This document shows, piece by piece, positions 20,511 through 34,270 of a stretch of 64,000 nt of DNA. The stretch is taken from contig JAOWCC010000928.1 in assembly GCA_030867875.1 (NCBI GenBank), forward strand, positions 1-64,000, written 5' to 3'. The position numbers and the translations under genes are program-made. The notes below the pieces were generated by a model. The model searched no databases. It was not told where the DNA came from and saw nothing but the letters and a program-made list of their open reading frames with translations. Position 1 is the first letter of the stretch. Each line of letters begins with the position of its first letter. The stretch comes from Actinernus sp. WN-2022. Lineage: Eukaryota; Cnidaria; Anthozoa; Actiniaria; Actinernidae.

Positions 20511-23507
20511 ACATCCTCCTCTTTCATCCTACATTATCCTACATCATCCTGCATCATCCTGCATCATCCTGCGTCATCCTGCATCATGCTGCATCATCCT
20601 GCATCATCCTGCATCATCCTGCATCATCCTGCATCATCCTGCATCATTCTGCATCATCCTGCATCATCCTGCATCATCCTGCATCATCCTGCATCATCCT
20701 GCATCATCCTGCATCATCCTGCATCATCCTGCATCATCCTGCATCATCCTGCATCATCCTGCATCATCCTGCATCATCCTGCATCATCCTGCATCATCCT
20801 GCATCATCCTGCATCATCCTGCATCATCCTGCATCATCCTGCATCATCCTGCATCATCTTGCATCATCCTGCATCAGTCTGCGTCATCCTCCATCATCCT
20901 GCTTCATACTGGCCCATCATGGACAAAATAAATAAATAAATAGAAATTAATAAAAAGAAATAGATATACATAAAGAAATGTATAAAAAAAATAAAAAAAA
21001 AAAAATACAATGCATCCTCCTCTTTCATCCTACATTATCGTGCATTATCGTGCATCATCCTGCATCCTCCTGCATCATCCTGCATCATCCTGCATCATCC
21101 TGCATCATCCTGCTTCATCCTGCATCATCCTGCATCATCCTGCATCATCCTGCATCATCCTGCATCATCCTGCATCATCCTGCATCATCCTGCATCATCC
21201 TGCACCATCCTGCATCATCCTGCATCATCCTGCATCATCCTGCATCATCCTGCATCATCCTGCATCATCCTGCGGCATACTGGCCCATCATGAACAAAAT
21301 AAATAAATAAATAGAAATTAATAAAAAGAAATAGAAATACATAAAGAAATGTATAAAAAAATAACAAATAAATAAATACGACACATCCTCCTCTTTCATC
21401 CTACATTATCCTACATCATCCTGCATCATCCTGCATCATCCTGCGTCATCCTGCATCATGCTGCATCATCCTGCATCATCCTGCATCATCCTGCATCATC
21501 CTGCATCATTCTGCATCATCCTGCATCATCCTGCATCATCCTGCATCATCCTGCATCATCCTGCATCATCCTGCATCAGTCTGCGTCATCCTCCATCATC
21601 CTGCTTCATACTGGCCCATCATGGGCAAAATAAATAAATAAATATAAATTAATAAAAATAAATAGATATACATAAAGAAATGTATAAAAAAAATAAAAAA
21701 ATAAAAATACAATGCATCCTCCTCTTTCATCCTACATTATCGTGCATTATCGTGCATCATCCTGCATCCTCCTGCATCATCCTGCATCATCCTGCATCAT
21801 CCTGCATCATCCTGCATCATCCTGCATCATCCTGCATCATCCTGCATCATCCTGCATCATCCTGCATCATCCTGCATCATCCTGCATCATCCTGCGTCAT
21901 ACTGGCCCATCATGAACAAAATAAATAAATAAATAGAAATTAATAAAAAGAAATAGAAATACATAAAGAAATGTATAAAAAAATAACAAATAAATAAATA
22001 CGACACATCCTCCTCTTTCATCCTACATTATCCTACATCATCCTGCATCATCCTGCATCATCCTGCGTCATCCTGCATCATGCTGCATCATCCTGCATCA
22101 TCCTGCATCATCCTGCATCATCCTGCATCATCCTGCATCATTCTGCATCATCCTGCATCATCCTGCATCATCCTGCATCATCCTGCATCATCCTGCATCA
22201 TCCTGCATCATCCTGCATCATCCTGCATCATCCTGCATCATCCTGCATCATCCTGCATCATCCTGCATCATCCTGCATCATCCTGCATCATCCTGCATCA
22301 TCCTGCATCATCCTGCATCATCCTGCATCATCCTGCATCATCCTGCATCATCTTGCATCATCCTGCATCAGTCTGCGTCATCCTCCATCATCCTGCTTCA
22401 TACTGGCCCATCATGGACAAAATAAATAAATAAATAGAAATTAATAAAAAGAAATAGATATACATAAAGAAATGTATAAAAAAAATAAAAAAATAAAAAT
22501 ACAATGCATCCTCCTCTTTCATCCTACATTATCGTGCATTATCGTGCATCATCCTGCATCCTCCTGCATCATCCTGCATCATCCTGCATCATCCTGCATC
22601 ATCCTGCTTCATCCTGCATCATCCTGCATCATCCTGCATCATCCTGCATCATCCTGCATCATCCTGCATCATCCTGCATCATCCTGCATCATCCTGCACC
22701 ATCCTGCATCATCCTGCATCATCCTGCATCATCCTGCATCATCCTGCATCATCCTGCATCATCCTGCGGCATACTGGCCCATCATGAACAAAATAAATAA
22801 ATAAATAGAAATTAATAAAAAGAAATAGAAATACATAAAGAAATGTATAAAAAAATAACAAATAAATAAATACGACACATCCTCCTCTTTCATCCTACAT
22901 TATCCTACATCATCCTGCATCATCCTGCATCATCCTGCGTCATCCTGCATCATGCTGCATCATCCTGCATCATCCTGCATCATCCTGCATCATCCTGCAT
23001 CATTCTGCATCATCCTGCATCATCCTGCATCATCCTGCATCATCCTGCATCATCCTGCATCATCCTGCATCAGTCTGCGTCATCCTCCATCATCCTGCTT
23101 CATACTGGCCCATCATGGACAAAATAAATAAATAAATATAAATTAATAAAAATAAATAGATATACATAAAGAAATGTATAAAAAAAATAAAAAAATAAAA
23201 ATACAATGCATCCTCCTCTTTCATCCTACATTATCGTGCATTATCGTGCATCATCCTGCATCCTCCTGCATCATCCTGCATCATCCTGCATCATCCTGCA
23301 TCATCCTGCTTCATCCTGCATCATCCTGCATCATCCTGCATCATCCTGCATCATCCTGCATCATCCTGCATCATCCTGCATCATCCTGCATCATCCTGCG
23401 GCATACTGGCCCATCATGAACAAAATAAATAAATAAATAGAAATTAATAAAAAGAAATAGAAATACATAAAGAAATGTATAAAAAAATAACAAATAAATA
23501 AATACGA
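20511..23507. repeat. Block 10: tandem pair with 1494-bp period
   Basis: Spacers 20908 G, 21279 A, 21610 G and 21901 A are followed by 22402 G, 22773 A, 23104 G and 23405 A, each 1494 bp on (1504 for the last). Tracts between them match in length and marks, including CCTGCTTCAT and CCTGCACCAT at equal places. Differences are few: ATGGGC for ATGGAC at 21610, an A-run with one T lost after 20908, and CGTCAT versus CGGCAT before the last spacer. This is a recent duplication. Confidence 0.88.
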
Positions 23508-25068
23508 CAAATCCTCCTCTTTCATCCTACATTATCCTACATCATCCTGCATCATCCTGCATCATCCTGCCTCATCCTGCATCATGCTGCATCTCCTGCA
23601 TCATCCTGCATCATCCTGCATCATCCTGCATCATCCTGCATCATCCTGCATCACCCTGCATCATCCTGCATCATCCTGCATCATCCTGCATCATCCTGCA
23701 TCATCCTGCATCATCCTGCATCATCCTGCATCATGCTGCATCATCCTGCATCATCCTGCATCATCCTACATCATCCTGCATCATCCTGCATCATCCTGCC
23801 TCATCCTGCATCATGCTGCATCTCCTGCATCATCCTGCATCATCCTGCATCATCCTGCATCATCCTGCATCATCCTGCATCACCCTGCATCATCCTGCAT
23901 CATCCTGCATCATCCTGCATCATCCTGCATCATCCTCCATCATCCTGCTTCATACTGGCCCATCATGGACAAAATAAATAAATAAATATAAATTAATAAA
24001 AATAAATAGATATACATAAAGAAATGTATAAAAAAAATAAAAAAATAAAAATACAATGCATCCTCCTCTTTCATCCTACATTATCGTGCATTATCGTGCA
24101 TCATCCTGCATCCTCCTGCATCATCCTGCATCATCCTGCATCATCCTGCATCATCCTGCTTCATCCTGCATCATCCTGCATCATCCTGCATCATCCTGCA
24201 TCATCCTGCATCATCCTGCATCATCCTGCATCATCCTGCGGCATACTGGCCCATCATGAACAAAATAAATAAATAAATAGAAATTAATAAAAAGAAATAG
24301 AAATACATAAAGAAATGTATAAAAAAATAACAAATAAATAAATACGACAAATCCTCCTCTTTCATCCTACATTATCCTACATCATCCTGCATCATCCTGC
24401 ATCATCCTGCCTCATCCTGCATCATGCTGCATCTCCTGCATCATCCTGCATCATCCTGCATCATCCTGCATCATCCTGCATCATCCTGCATCACCCTGCA
24501 TCATCCTGCATCATCCTGCATCATCCTGCATCATCCTGCATCATCCTGCATCATCCTGCATCATCCTGCATCATGCTGCATCATCCTGCATCATCCTGCA
24601 TCATCCTGCATCATCCTGCATCATCCTGCATCATCCTGCATCATCCTGCATCTTCCTGCATCATACTGGCCCATCATGAACAAAATAAATAAATAAATAG
24701 AAATTAATAAAAAGAAATAGAAATACATAAAGAAATGTATAAAACATTAACAAATAAATAAATACGACACATCCTCCTCTTTCATCCTACATTATCCTAC
24801 ATCATCCTGCATCATCCTGCATCATCCTGCGTCATCCTGCGTCATCCTGCATCATGCTGCATCATCCTGCATCATCCTGCATCATCCTGCATCATCCTGC
24901 ATCATCCTGCATCATCCTGCATCATCCTGCATCAGTCTGCGTCATCCTCCATCATCCTGCTTCATACTGGCCCATCATGGACAAAATAAATAAATAAATA
25001 TAAATTAATAAAAATAAATAGATATACATAAAGAAATGTATAAAAAAAATAAAAAATAAAAATACAAT
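23508..25068. repeat. Block 11: tandem pair with period near 840 bp
   Basis: Spacers are 23954 G, 24245 A, 24665 A and 24966 G. The tract start at 23508 and that at 24348 are the same for over 200 bp: CGACAAATCC leader, 9-base GCTGCATCT unit, CCTGCATCAC unit and a later GCTGCATCAT. Inside the first tract, a second partial copy of the leader-proximal units (CCTGCCTCAT, GCTGCATCT, then CCTGCATCAC) appears at 23796-23890. The A spacer at 24665 directly follows another A spacer, an order seen only once more (32439/32940). Confidence 0.84.
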
Positions 25069-28000
25069 GCATCCTCCTCTTTCATCCTACATTATCGTGC
25101 ATCCTCCTGCATCATCCTGCATCCTCCTGCATCATCCTGCATCATCCTGCATCATCCTGCATCATCCTGCATCATCCTGCATCATCCTGCATCATCCTGC
25201 ATCATCCTGCATCATCCTGCATCATCCTGCATCATCCTGCATCATCCTGCATCATCCTGCCTCATCCTGCATCATCCTGCATCATCCTGCATCATCCTGC
25301 ATCATCCTGCATCATCCTGCATCATCCTGCATCATCCTGCATCATCCTGCATCATCCTGCATCATCCTGCATCATCCTGCATCATCCTGCATCATCCTGC
25401 ATCATCCTGCATCATCCTGCATCATCCTGCGGCATACTGGCCCATCATGAACAAAATAAATAAATAAATAGAAATTAATAAAAAGAAATAGAAATACATA
25501 AAGAAATGTATAAAAAAATAACAAATAAATAAATACGACACATCCTCCTCTTTCATCCTACATTATCCTACATCATCCTGCATCATCCTGCATCATCCTG
25601 CCTCATCCTGCATCATGCTGCATCTCCTGCATCATCCTGCATCATCCTGCATCATCCTGCATCATCCTGTATCATCCTGCATCATTCTGCATCATCCTGC
25701 ATCATCCTGCATCATCCTGCATCATCCTGCATCATCCTGCATCATCCTGCATCATCCTGCATCATCCTGCATCATCCTGCATCATCCTGCATCATCCTGC
25801 ATCATCCTGCATCATCCTGCATCATCCTGCATCATCCTGCATCATCCTGCATCATCCTGCATCATCCTGCATCATCCTGCATCATCCTGCATCATCCTGC
25901 ATCATCCTGCATCATCCTGCATCATCCTGCATCATCCTGCATCATCCTGCATCATCTTGCATCATCCTGCATCAGTCTGCGTCATCCTCCATCATCCTGC
26001 TTCATACTGGCCCATCATGGACAAAATAAATAAATAAATAGAAATTAATAAAAAGAAATAGATATACATAAAGAAATGTATAAAAAAAATAAAAAAATAA
26101 AAATACAATGCATCCTCCTCTTTCATCCTACATTATCGTGCATTATCGTGCATCATCCTGCATCCTCCTGCATCATCCTGCATCATCCTGCATCATCCTG
26201 CATCATCCTGCATCATCCTGCTTCATCCTGCATCATCCTGCATCATCCTGCATCATCCTGCATCATCCTGCATCATCCTGCATCATCCTGCATCATCCTG
26301 CACCATCCTGCATCATCCTGCATCATCCTGCATCATCCTGCATCATCCTGCATCATCCTGCATCATCCTGCATCATCCTGCATCATCCTGCATCATCCTG
26401 CATCATCCTGCATCATCCTGCATCATCCTGCTTCATACTGGCCCATCATGGACAAAATAAATAAATAAATATAAATTAATAAAAATAAATAGATATACAT
26501 AAAGAAATGTATAAACAAATAAATAAATACGACACATCCTCCTCTTTCATCCTACATTATCCTACATCATCCTGCATCATCCTGCATCATCCTACATCAT
26601 CCTGCATCATCCTGCATCATCCTGCATCATTCTGCATCACCCTGCATCATCCTGCATCATCCTGCATCATCCTGCATCATCCTGCACCATCCTGCATCAT
26701 CCTGCATCATCCTGCATCATCCTGCATCATCCTGCATCATCCTGCATCATCCTGCATCATCCTGCATCATCCTGCATCATCCTGCATCATCCTGCATCAT
26801 CCTGCATCATCCTGCATCATCCTGCATCATCCTGCATCATCCTGCATCATCCTGCATCATCCTGCATCATCCTGCATCATCCTGCATCATCCTGCATCAG
26901 TCTGCGTCATCCTCCATCATCCTGCTTCATACTGGCCCATCATGGACAAAATAAATAAATAAATATAAATTAATAAAAATAAATAGATATACATAAAGAA
27001 ATGTATAAAAAAAATAAAAAATAAAAATACAATGCATCCTCCTCTTTCATCCTACATTATCGTGCATTATCGTGCATCATCCTGCATCCTCCTGCATCAT
27101 CCTGCATCATCCTGCATCATCCTGCATCATCCTGCATCATCCTGCATCATCCTGCATCATCCTGCATCATCCTGCATCATCCTGCATCATCCTGCATCAT
27201 CCTGCATCATCCTGCATCATCCTGCATCATCCTGCATCATCCTGCATCATCCTGCATCATCCTGCATCATCCTGCATCATCCTGCATCATCCTGCGGCAT
27301 ACTGGCCCATCATGAACAAAATAAATAAATAAATAGAAATTAATAAAAAGAAATAGAAATACATAAAGAAATGTATAAAAAATAACAAATAAATAAATAC
27401 GACACATCCTCCTCTTTCATCCTACATTATCCTACATCATCCTGCATCATCCTGCATCATCCTGCCTCATCCTGCATCATGCTGCATCTCCTGCATCATC
27501 CTGCATCATCCTGCATCATCCTGCATCATCCTGCATCATCCTGCATCATTCTGCATCATCCTGCATCATCCTGCATCATCCTGCATCATCCTGCATCATC
27601 CTGCATCATCCTGCATCATCCTGCATCATCCTGCATCATCCTGCATCATCCTGCATCATCCTGCATCATCCTGCATCATCCTGCATCATCCTGCATCATC
27701 CTGCATCATCCTGCATCATCCTGCATCAGTCTGCGTCATCCTCCATCATCCTGCTTCATACTGGCCCATCATGGACAAAATAAATAAATAAATATAAATT
27801 AATAAAAATAAATAGATATACATAAACAAATGTATAAACAAATAAATAAATACGACACATCCTCCTCTTTCATCCTACATTATCCTACATCATCCTGCAT
27901 CATCCTGCATCATCCTGCGTCATCCTGCATCATGCTGCATCATCCTGCATCATCCTGCATCATCCTGCATCATCCTGCATCATCCTGCATCATCCTGCAT

Positions 28001-28126
28001 CTTCCTGCATCATCCTGCGTCATACTGGCCCATCATGAACAAAATAAATAAATAAATAGAAATTAATAAAAAGAAATAGAAATACATAAAGAAATGTATA
28101 AAAAATTAACAAATAAATAAATACGA
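25069..28126. repeat. Block 12: first copy of the 4.33-kb super-repeat begins
   Basis: Spacers are 25436 A, 26006 G, 26437 G, 26931 G, 27301 A, 27760 G and 28024 A. The five-spacer series G, G, G, A, G starting at 26006 recurs from 30351 and 34677 and, further off, from 13222. The leader at 25069 has CGTGCATCCT in place of CGTGCATTAT. The tract at 26535 has CCTACATCAT as its fifth word, shared with 30890. The spacer at 27760 has the AAACAA loop in the inverted repeat. Confidence 0.83.
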
Positions 28127-31100
28127 CACATCCTCCTCTTTCATCCTACATTATCCTACATCATCCTGCATCATCCTGCATCATCCTGCGTCATCCTGCA
28201 TCATGCTGCATCATCCTGCATCATCCTGAATCATCCTGCATCACGCTGCATCATCCTGCATCACGCTGCTTCATCCTGCATCATCCTGCATCATCCTGCA
28301 TCATCCTGCATCATCCTGCATCATCCTGCATCAGTCTGCGTCATCCTCCATCATCCTGCTTCATACTGGCCCATCATGGACAAAATAAATAAATAAATAG
28401 AAATTAATAAAAAGAAATAGATATACATAAAGAAATGTATAAAAAAAAAAAAAAAATACAACGCATCCTCCTCTTTCATCCTACATTATCGTGCATTATC
28501 GTGCATCATCCTGCATCATTCTGCATCATCCTGCATCATCCTGCATCATCCTGCATCATCCTGCATCATCCTGCATCATCCTGCATCATCCTGCATCATC
28601 CTGCATCATCCAGCATCATCCTGCATCATCCTGCATCATCCTGCATCATCCTGCATCATCCTGCATCATCCTGCATCATCCTGCATCATCCTGCATCATC
28701 CTGCATCATCCTGCATCATCCTGCATCATCCTGCATCATCCTGCATCATCCTGCATCATCCTGCATCATCCTGCATCATCCTGCATCATCCTGCATCATC
28801 CTGCATCATCCTGCATCATCCTGCATCATCCTGCATCATCCTGCATCATCCTGCATCATCCTGCATCATCCTGCATCATCCTGCATCATCCTGCATCATC
28901 CTGCATCATGCTGCATCATCCTGCATCATCCTGCATCATCCTGCATCATCCTGCATCATCCTGCATCATCCTGCATCATCCTGCATCTTCCTGCATCATC
29001 CTGCGTCATACTGGCCCATCATGAACAAAATAAATAAATAAATAGAAATTAATAAAAATAAATAGAAATACATAAAGAAATGTATAAAACATTAACAAAT
29101 AAATAAATACGACACATCCTCCTCTTTCATCCTACATTATCCTACATCATCCTGCATCATCCTGCATCATCCTGCGTCATCCTGCGTCATCCTGCATCAT
29201 GCTGCATCATCCTGCATCATCCTGCATCATCCTGCATCATCCTGCATCATCCTGCATCATCCTGCATCATCCTGCATCAGTCTGCGTCATCCTCCATCAT
29301 CCTGCTTCATACTGGCCCATCATGGACAAAATAAATAAATAAATATAAATTAATAAAAATAAATAGATATACATAAAGAAATGTATAAAAAAAATAAAAA
29401 ATAAAAATACAATGCATCCTCCTCTTTCATCCTACATTATCGTGCATTATCGTGCATCATCCTGCATCCTCCTGCATCATCCTGCATCATCCTGCATCAT
29501 CCTGCATCATCCTGCATCATCCTGCATCATCCTGCATCATCCTGCATCATCCTGCATCATCCTGCATCATCCTGCATCATCCTGCATCATCCTGCATCAT
29601 CCTGCATCATCCTGCATCATCCTGCATCATCCTGCATCATCCTGCATCATCCTGCATCATCCTGCATCATCCTGCATCATCCTGCATCATCCTGCATCAT
29701 CCTGCATCATCCTGCATCATCCTGCGGCATACTGGCCCATCATGAACAAAATAAATAAATAAATAGAAATTAATAAAAAGAAATATAAATACATAAAGAA
29801 ATGTATAAAAAAATAACAAATAAATAAATACGACACATCCTCCTCTTTCATCCTACATTATCCTACATCATCCTGCATCATCCTGCATCATTCTGCCTCA
29901 TCCTGCATCATGCTGCATCTCCTGCATCATCCTGCATCATCCTGCATCATCCTGCATCATCCTGTATCATCCTGCATCATTCTGCATCATCCTGCATCAT
30001 CCTGCATCATCCTGCATCATCCTGCATCATCCTGCATCATCCTGCATCATCCTGCATCATCCTGCATCATCCTGCATCATCCTGCATCATCCTGCATCAT
30101 CCTGCATCATCCTGCATCATCCTGCATCATCCTGCATCATCCTGCATCATCCTGCATCATCCTGCATCATCCTGCATCATCCTGCATCATCCTGCATCAT
30201 CCTGCATCATCCTGCATCATCCTGCATCATCCTGCATCATCCTGCATCATCCTGCATCATCCTGCATCATCCTGCATCATCCTGCATCATCCTGCATCAT
30301 CTTGCATCATCCTGCATCAGTCTGCGTCATCCTCCATCATCCTGCTTCATACTGGCCCATCATGGACAAAATAAATAAATAAATAGAAATTAATAAAAAG
30401 AAATAGATATACATAAAGAAATGTATAAAAAAAATAAAAAAATAAAAATACAATGCATCCTCCTCTTTCATCCTACATTATCGTGCATTATCGTGCATCA
30501 TCCTGCATCCTCCTGCATCATCCTGCATCATCCTGCATCATCCTGCATCATCCTGCATCATCCTGCTTCATCCTGCATCATCCTGCATCATCCTGCATCA
30601 TCCTGCATCATCCTGCATCATCCTGCATCATCCTGCATCATCCTGCACCATCCTGCATCATCCTGCATCATCCTGCATCATCCTGCATCATCCTGCATCA
30701 TCCTGCATCATCCTGCATCATCCTGCATCATCCTGCATCATCCTGCATCATCCTGCATCATCCTGCATCATCCTGCATCATCCTGCTTCATACTGGCCCA
30801 TCATGGACAAAATAAATAAATAAATATAAATTAATAAAAATAAATAGATATACATAAAGAAATGTATAAACAAATAAATAAATACGACACATCCTCCTCT
30901 TTCATCCTACATTATCCTACATCATCCTGCATCATCCTGCATCATCCTACATCATCCTGCATCATCCTGCATCATCCTGCATCATTCTGCATCACCCTGC
31001 ATCATCCTGCATCATCCTGCATCATCCTGCATCATCCTGCACCATCCTGCATCATCCTGCATCATTCTGCATCATCCTGCATCATCCTGCATCATCCTGC

Positions 31101-31797
31101 ATCATCCTGCATCATCCTGCATCATCCTGCATCATCCTGCATCATCCTGCATCATCCTGCATCATCCTGCATCATCCTGCATCATCCTGCATCATCCTGC
31201 ATCATCCTGCATCATCCTGCATCATCCTGCATCATCCTGCATCAGTCTGCGTCATCCTCCATCATCCTGCTTCATACTGGCCCATCATGGACAAAATAAA
31301 TAAATAAATAGAAATTAATAAAAAGAAATAGATATACATAAAGAAATGTATAAAAAAAATAAAAAATAAAAATACAATGCATCCTCCTCTTTCATCCTAC
31401 ATTATCGTGCATTATCGTGCATCATCCTGCATCCTCCTGCATCATCCTGCATCATCCTGCATCATCCTGCATCATCCTGCATCATCCTGCATCATCCTGC
31501 ATCATCCTGCATCATCCTGCATCATCCTGCATCATCCTGCATCATCCTGCATCATCCTGCATCATCCTGCATCATCCTGCATCATCCTGCATCATCCTGC
31601 ATCATCCTGCATCATCCTGCATCATCCTGCATCATCCTGCATCATCCTGCATCATCCTGCATCATCCTGCATCATCCTGCATCATCCTGCGGCATACTGG
31701 CCCATCATGAACAAAATAAATAAATAAATAGAAATTAATAAAAAGAAATAGAAATACATAAAGAAATGTATAAAAAATAACAAATAAATAAATACGA
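28127..31797. repeat. Block 13: end of the first super-repeat copy and start of the second
   Basis: Spacers are 28365 G (A-run tail), 29010 A, 29311 G, 29731 A, 30351 G, 30792 G, 31276 G and 31696 A. The tract 28463-29009 is among the longest, with a single CCAGCATCAT unit near 28611. Spacers 26006, 26437, 26931 and 27301 reappear at 30351, 30792, 31276 and 31696, offsets 4345-4395 bp. At 31276 the spacer body is AGAAAT type, whereas its counterparts at 26931 and 14167 are ATAAAT type, so spacers have been exchanged. Confidence 0.82.
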
Positions 31798-34270
31798 CAC
31801 ATCCTCCTCTTTCATCCTACATTATCCTACATCATCCTGCATCATCCTGCCTCATCCTGCATCATGCTGCATCTCCTGCATCATCCTGCATCATCCTGCA
31901 TCATCCTGCATCATCCTGCATCATTCTGCATCATCCTGCATCATCCTGCATCATCCTGCATCATCCTGCATCATCCTGCATCATCCTGTATCATCCTGCA
32001 TCATCCTGCATCATCCTGCATCATCCTGCATCATCCTGCATCATCCTGCATCATCCTGCATCATCCTGCATCATCCTGCATCATCCTGCATCATCCTGCA
32101 TCATCCTGCATCATCCTGCATCATCCTGCATCAGTCTGCGTCATCCTCCATCATCCTGCTTCATACTGGCCCATCATGGACAAAATAAATAAATAAATAT
32201 AAATTAATAAAAATAAATAGATATACATAAAGAAATGTATAAACAAATAAATAAATACGACACATCCTCCTCTTTCATCCTACATTATCCTACATCATCC
32301 TGCATCATCCTGCATCATCCTGCGTCATCCTGCATCATGCTGCATCATCCTGCATCATCCTGCATCATCCTGCTTCATCCTGCATCATCCTGCATCATCC
32401 TGCATCATCCTGCATCTTCCTGCATCATCCTGCGTCATACTGGCCCATCATGAACAAAATAAATAAATAAATAGAAATTAATAAAAAGAAATAGAAATAC
32501 ATAAAGAAATGTATAAAAAATTAACAAATAAATAAATACGACACATCCTCCTCTTTCATCCTACATTATCCTACATCATCCTGCATCATCCTGCATCATC
32601 CTGCGTCATCCTGCATCATGCTGCATCATCCTGCATCATCCTGAATCATCCTGCATCATCCTGCATCATGCTGCATCATCCTGCATCATCCTGCATCATC
32701 CTGCATCATCCTGCATCATCCTGCATCATCCTGCATCATCCTGCATCATCCTGCATCATCCTGCATCATCCTGCATCATCCTGCATCATCCTGCATCATC
32801 CTGCATCATCCTGCATCATCCTGCATCACGCTGCTTCATCCTGCATCATCCTGCATCATCCTGCATCATCCTGCATCATCCTGCATCATCCTGCATCATC
32901 CTGCATCATCCTGCATCATCCTGCATCATCCTGCGGCATACTGGCCCATCATGAACAAAATAAATAAATAAATAGAAATTAATAAAAAGAAATAGAAATA
33001 CATAAAGAAATGTATAAAAAATAACAAATAAATAAATACGACACATCCTCCTCTTTCATCCTACATTATCCTACATCATCCTGCATCATCCTGCATCATC
33101 CTGCCTCATCCTGCATCATGCTGCATCTCCTGCATCATCCTGCATCATCCTGCATCATCCTGCATCATCCTGCATCATCCTGCATCATTCTGCATCATCC
33201 TGCATCATCCTGCATCATCCTGCATCATCCTGCATCATCCTGCATCATCCTGTATCATCCTGCATCATCCTGCATCATCCTGCATCATCCTGCATCATCC
33301 TGCATCATCCTGCATCATCCTGCATCATCCTGCATCATCCTGCATCATCCTGCATCATCCTGCATCATCCTGCATCAGTCTGCGTCATCCTCCATCATCC
33401 TGCTTCATACTGGCCCATCATGGACAAAATAAATAAATAAATATAAATTAATAAAAATAAATAGATATACATAAAGAAATGTATAAACAAATAAATAAAT
33501 ACGACACATCCTCCTCTTTCATCCTACATTATCCTACATCATCCTGCATCATCCTGCATCATCCTGCGTCATCCTGCATCATGCTGCATCATCCTGCATC
33601 ATCCTGCATCATCCTGCTTCATCCTGCATCATCCTGCATCATCCTGCATCATCCTGCATCTTCCTGCATCATCCTGCGTCATACTGGCCCATCATGAACA
33701 AAATAAATAAATAAATAGAAATTAATAAAAAGAAATAGAAATACATAAAGAAATGTATAAAAAAATAACAAATAAATAAATACGACACATCCTCCTCTTT
33801 CATCCTACATTATCCTACATCATCCTGCATCATCCTGCATCATCCTGCGTCATCCTGCATCATGCTGCATCATCCTGCATCATCCTGAATCATCCTGCAT
33901 CATCCTGCATCATGCTGCATCATCCTGCATCATCCTGCATCATCCTGCATCATCCTGCATCATCCTGCATCATCCTGCATCATCCTGCATCATCCTGCAT
34001 CATCCTGCATCATCCTGCATCATCCTGCATCATCCTGCATCATCCTGCATCATCCTGCATCATCCTGCATCACGCTGCTTCATCCTGCATCATCCTGCAT
34101 CATCCTGCATCATCCTGCATCATCCTGCATCATCCTGCATCAGTCTGCGTCATCCTCCATCATCCTGCTTCATACTGGCCCATCATGGACAAAATAAATA
34201 AATAAATAGAAATTAATAAAAAGAAATAGATATACATAAAGAAATGTATAAAAAAAAAAAAAATACAACG
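31798..34270. repeat. Block 14: tandem pair with 1244-bp period
   Basis: Spacers 32165 G, 32439 A and 32940 A are followed by 33409 G, 33683 A and 34174 G. The first two are offset 1244 bp. Each copy holds a GCTGCATCT-type tract with one CCTGTATCAT unit, a short R3 tract, and a tract with CCTGAATCAT and CACGCTGC. The third spacer differs in type because the tract before it ends in CGGCAT in one copy and in R1 in the other. A third copy lies at 40709-41946, offset about 7677 bp from the second. Confidence 0.86.

Noticed and set aside
20511..23507. Exact tandem copies taken as pure assembly error
   Set aside because: The copies differ by point changes such as ATGGGC/ATGGAC and CGTCAT/CGGCAT, which favours real duplication. 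The number of units still needs read support.
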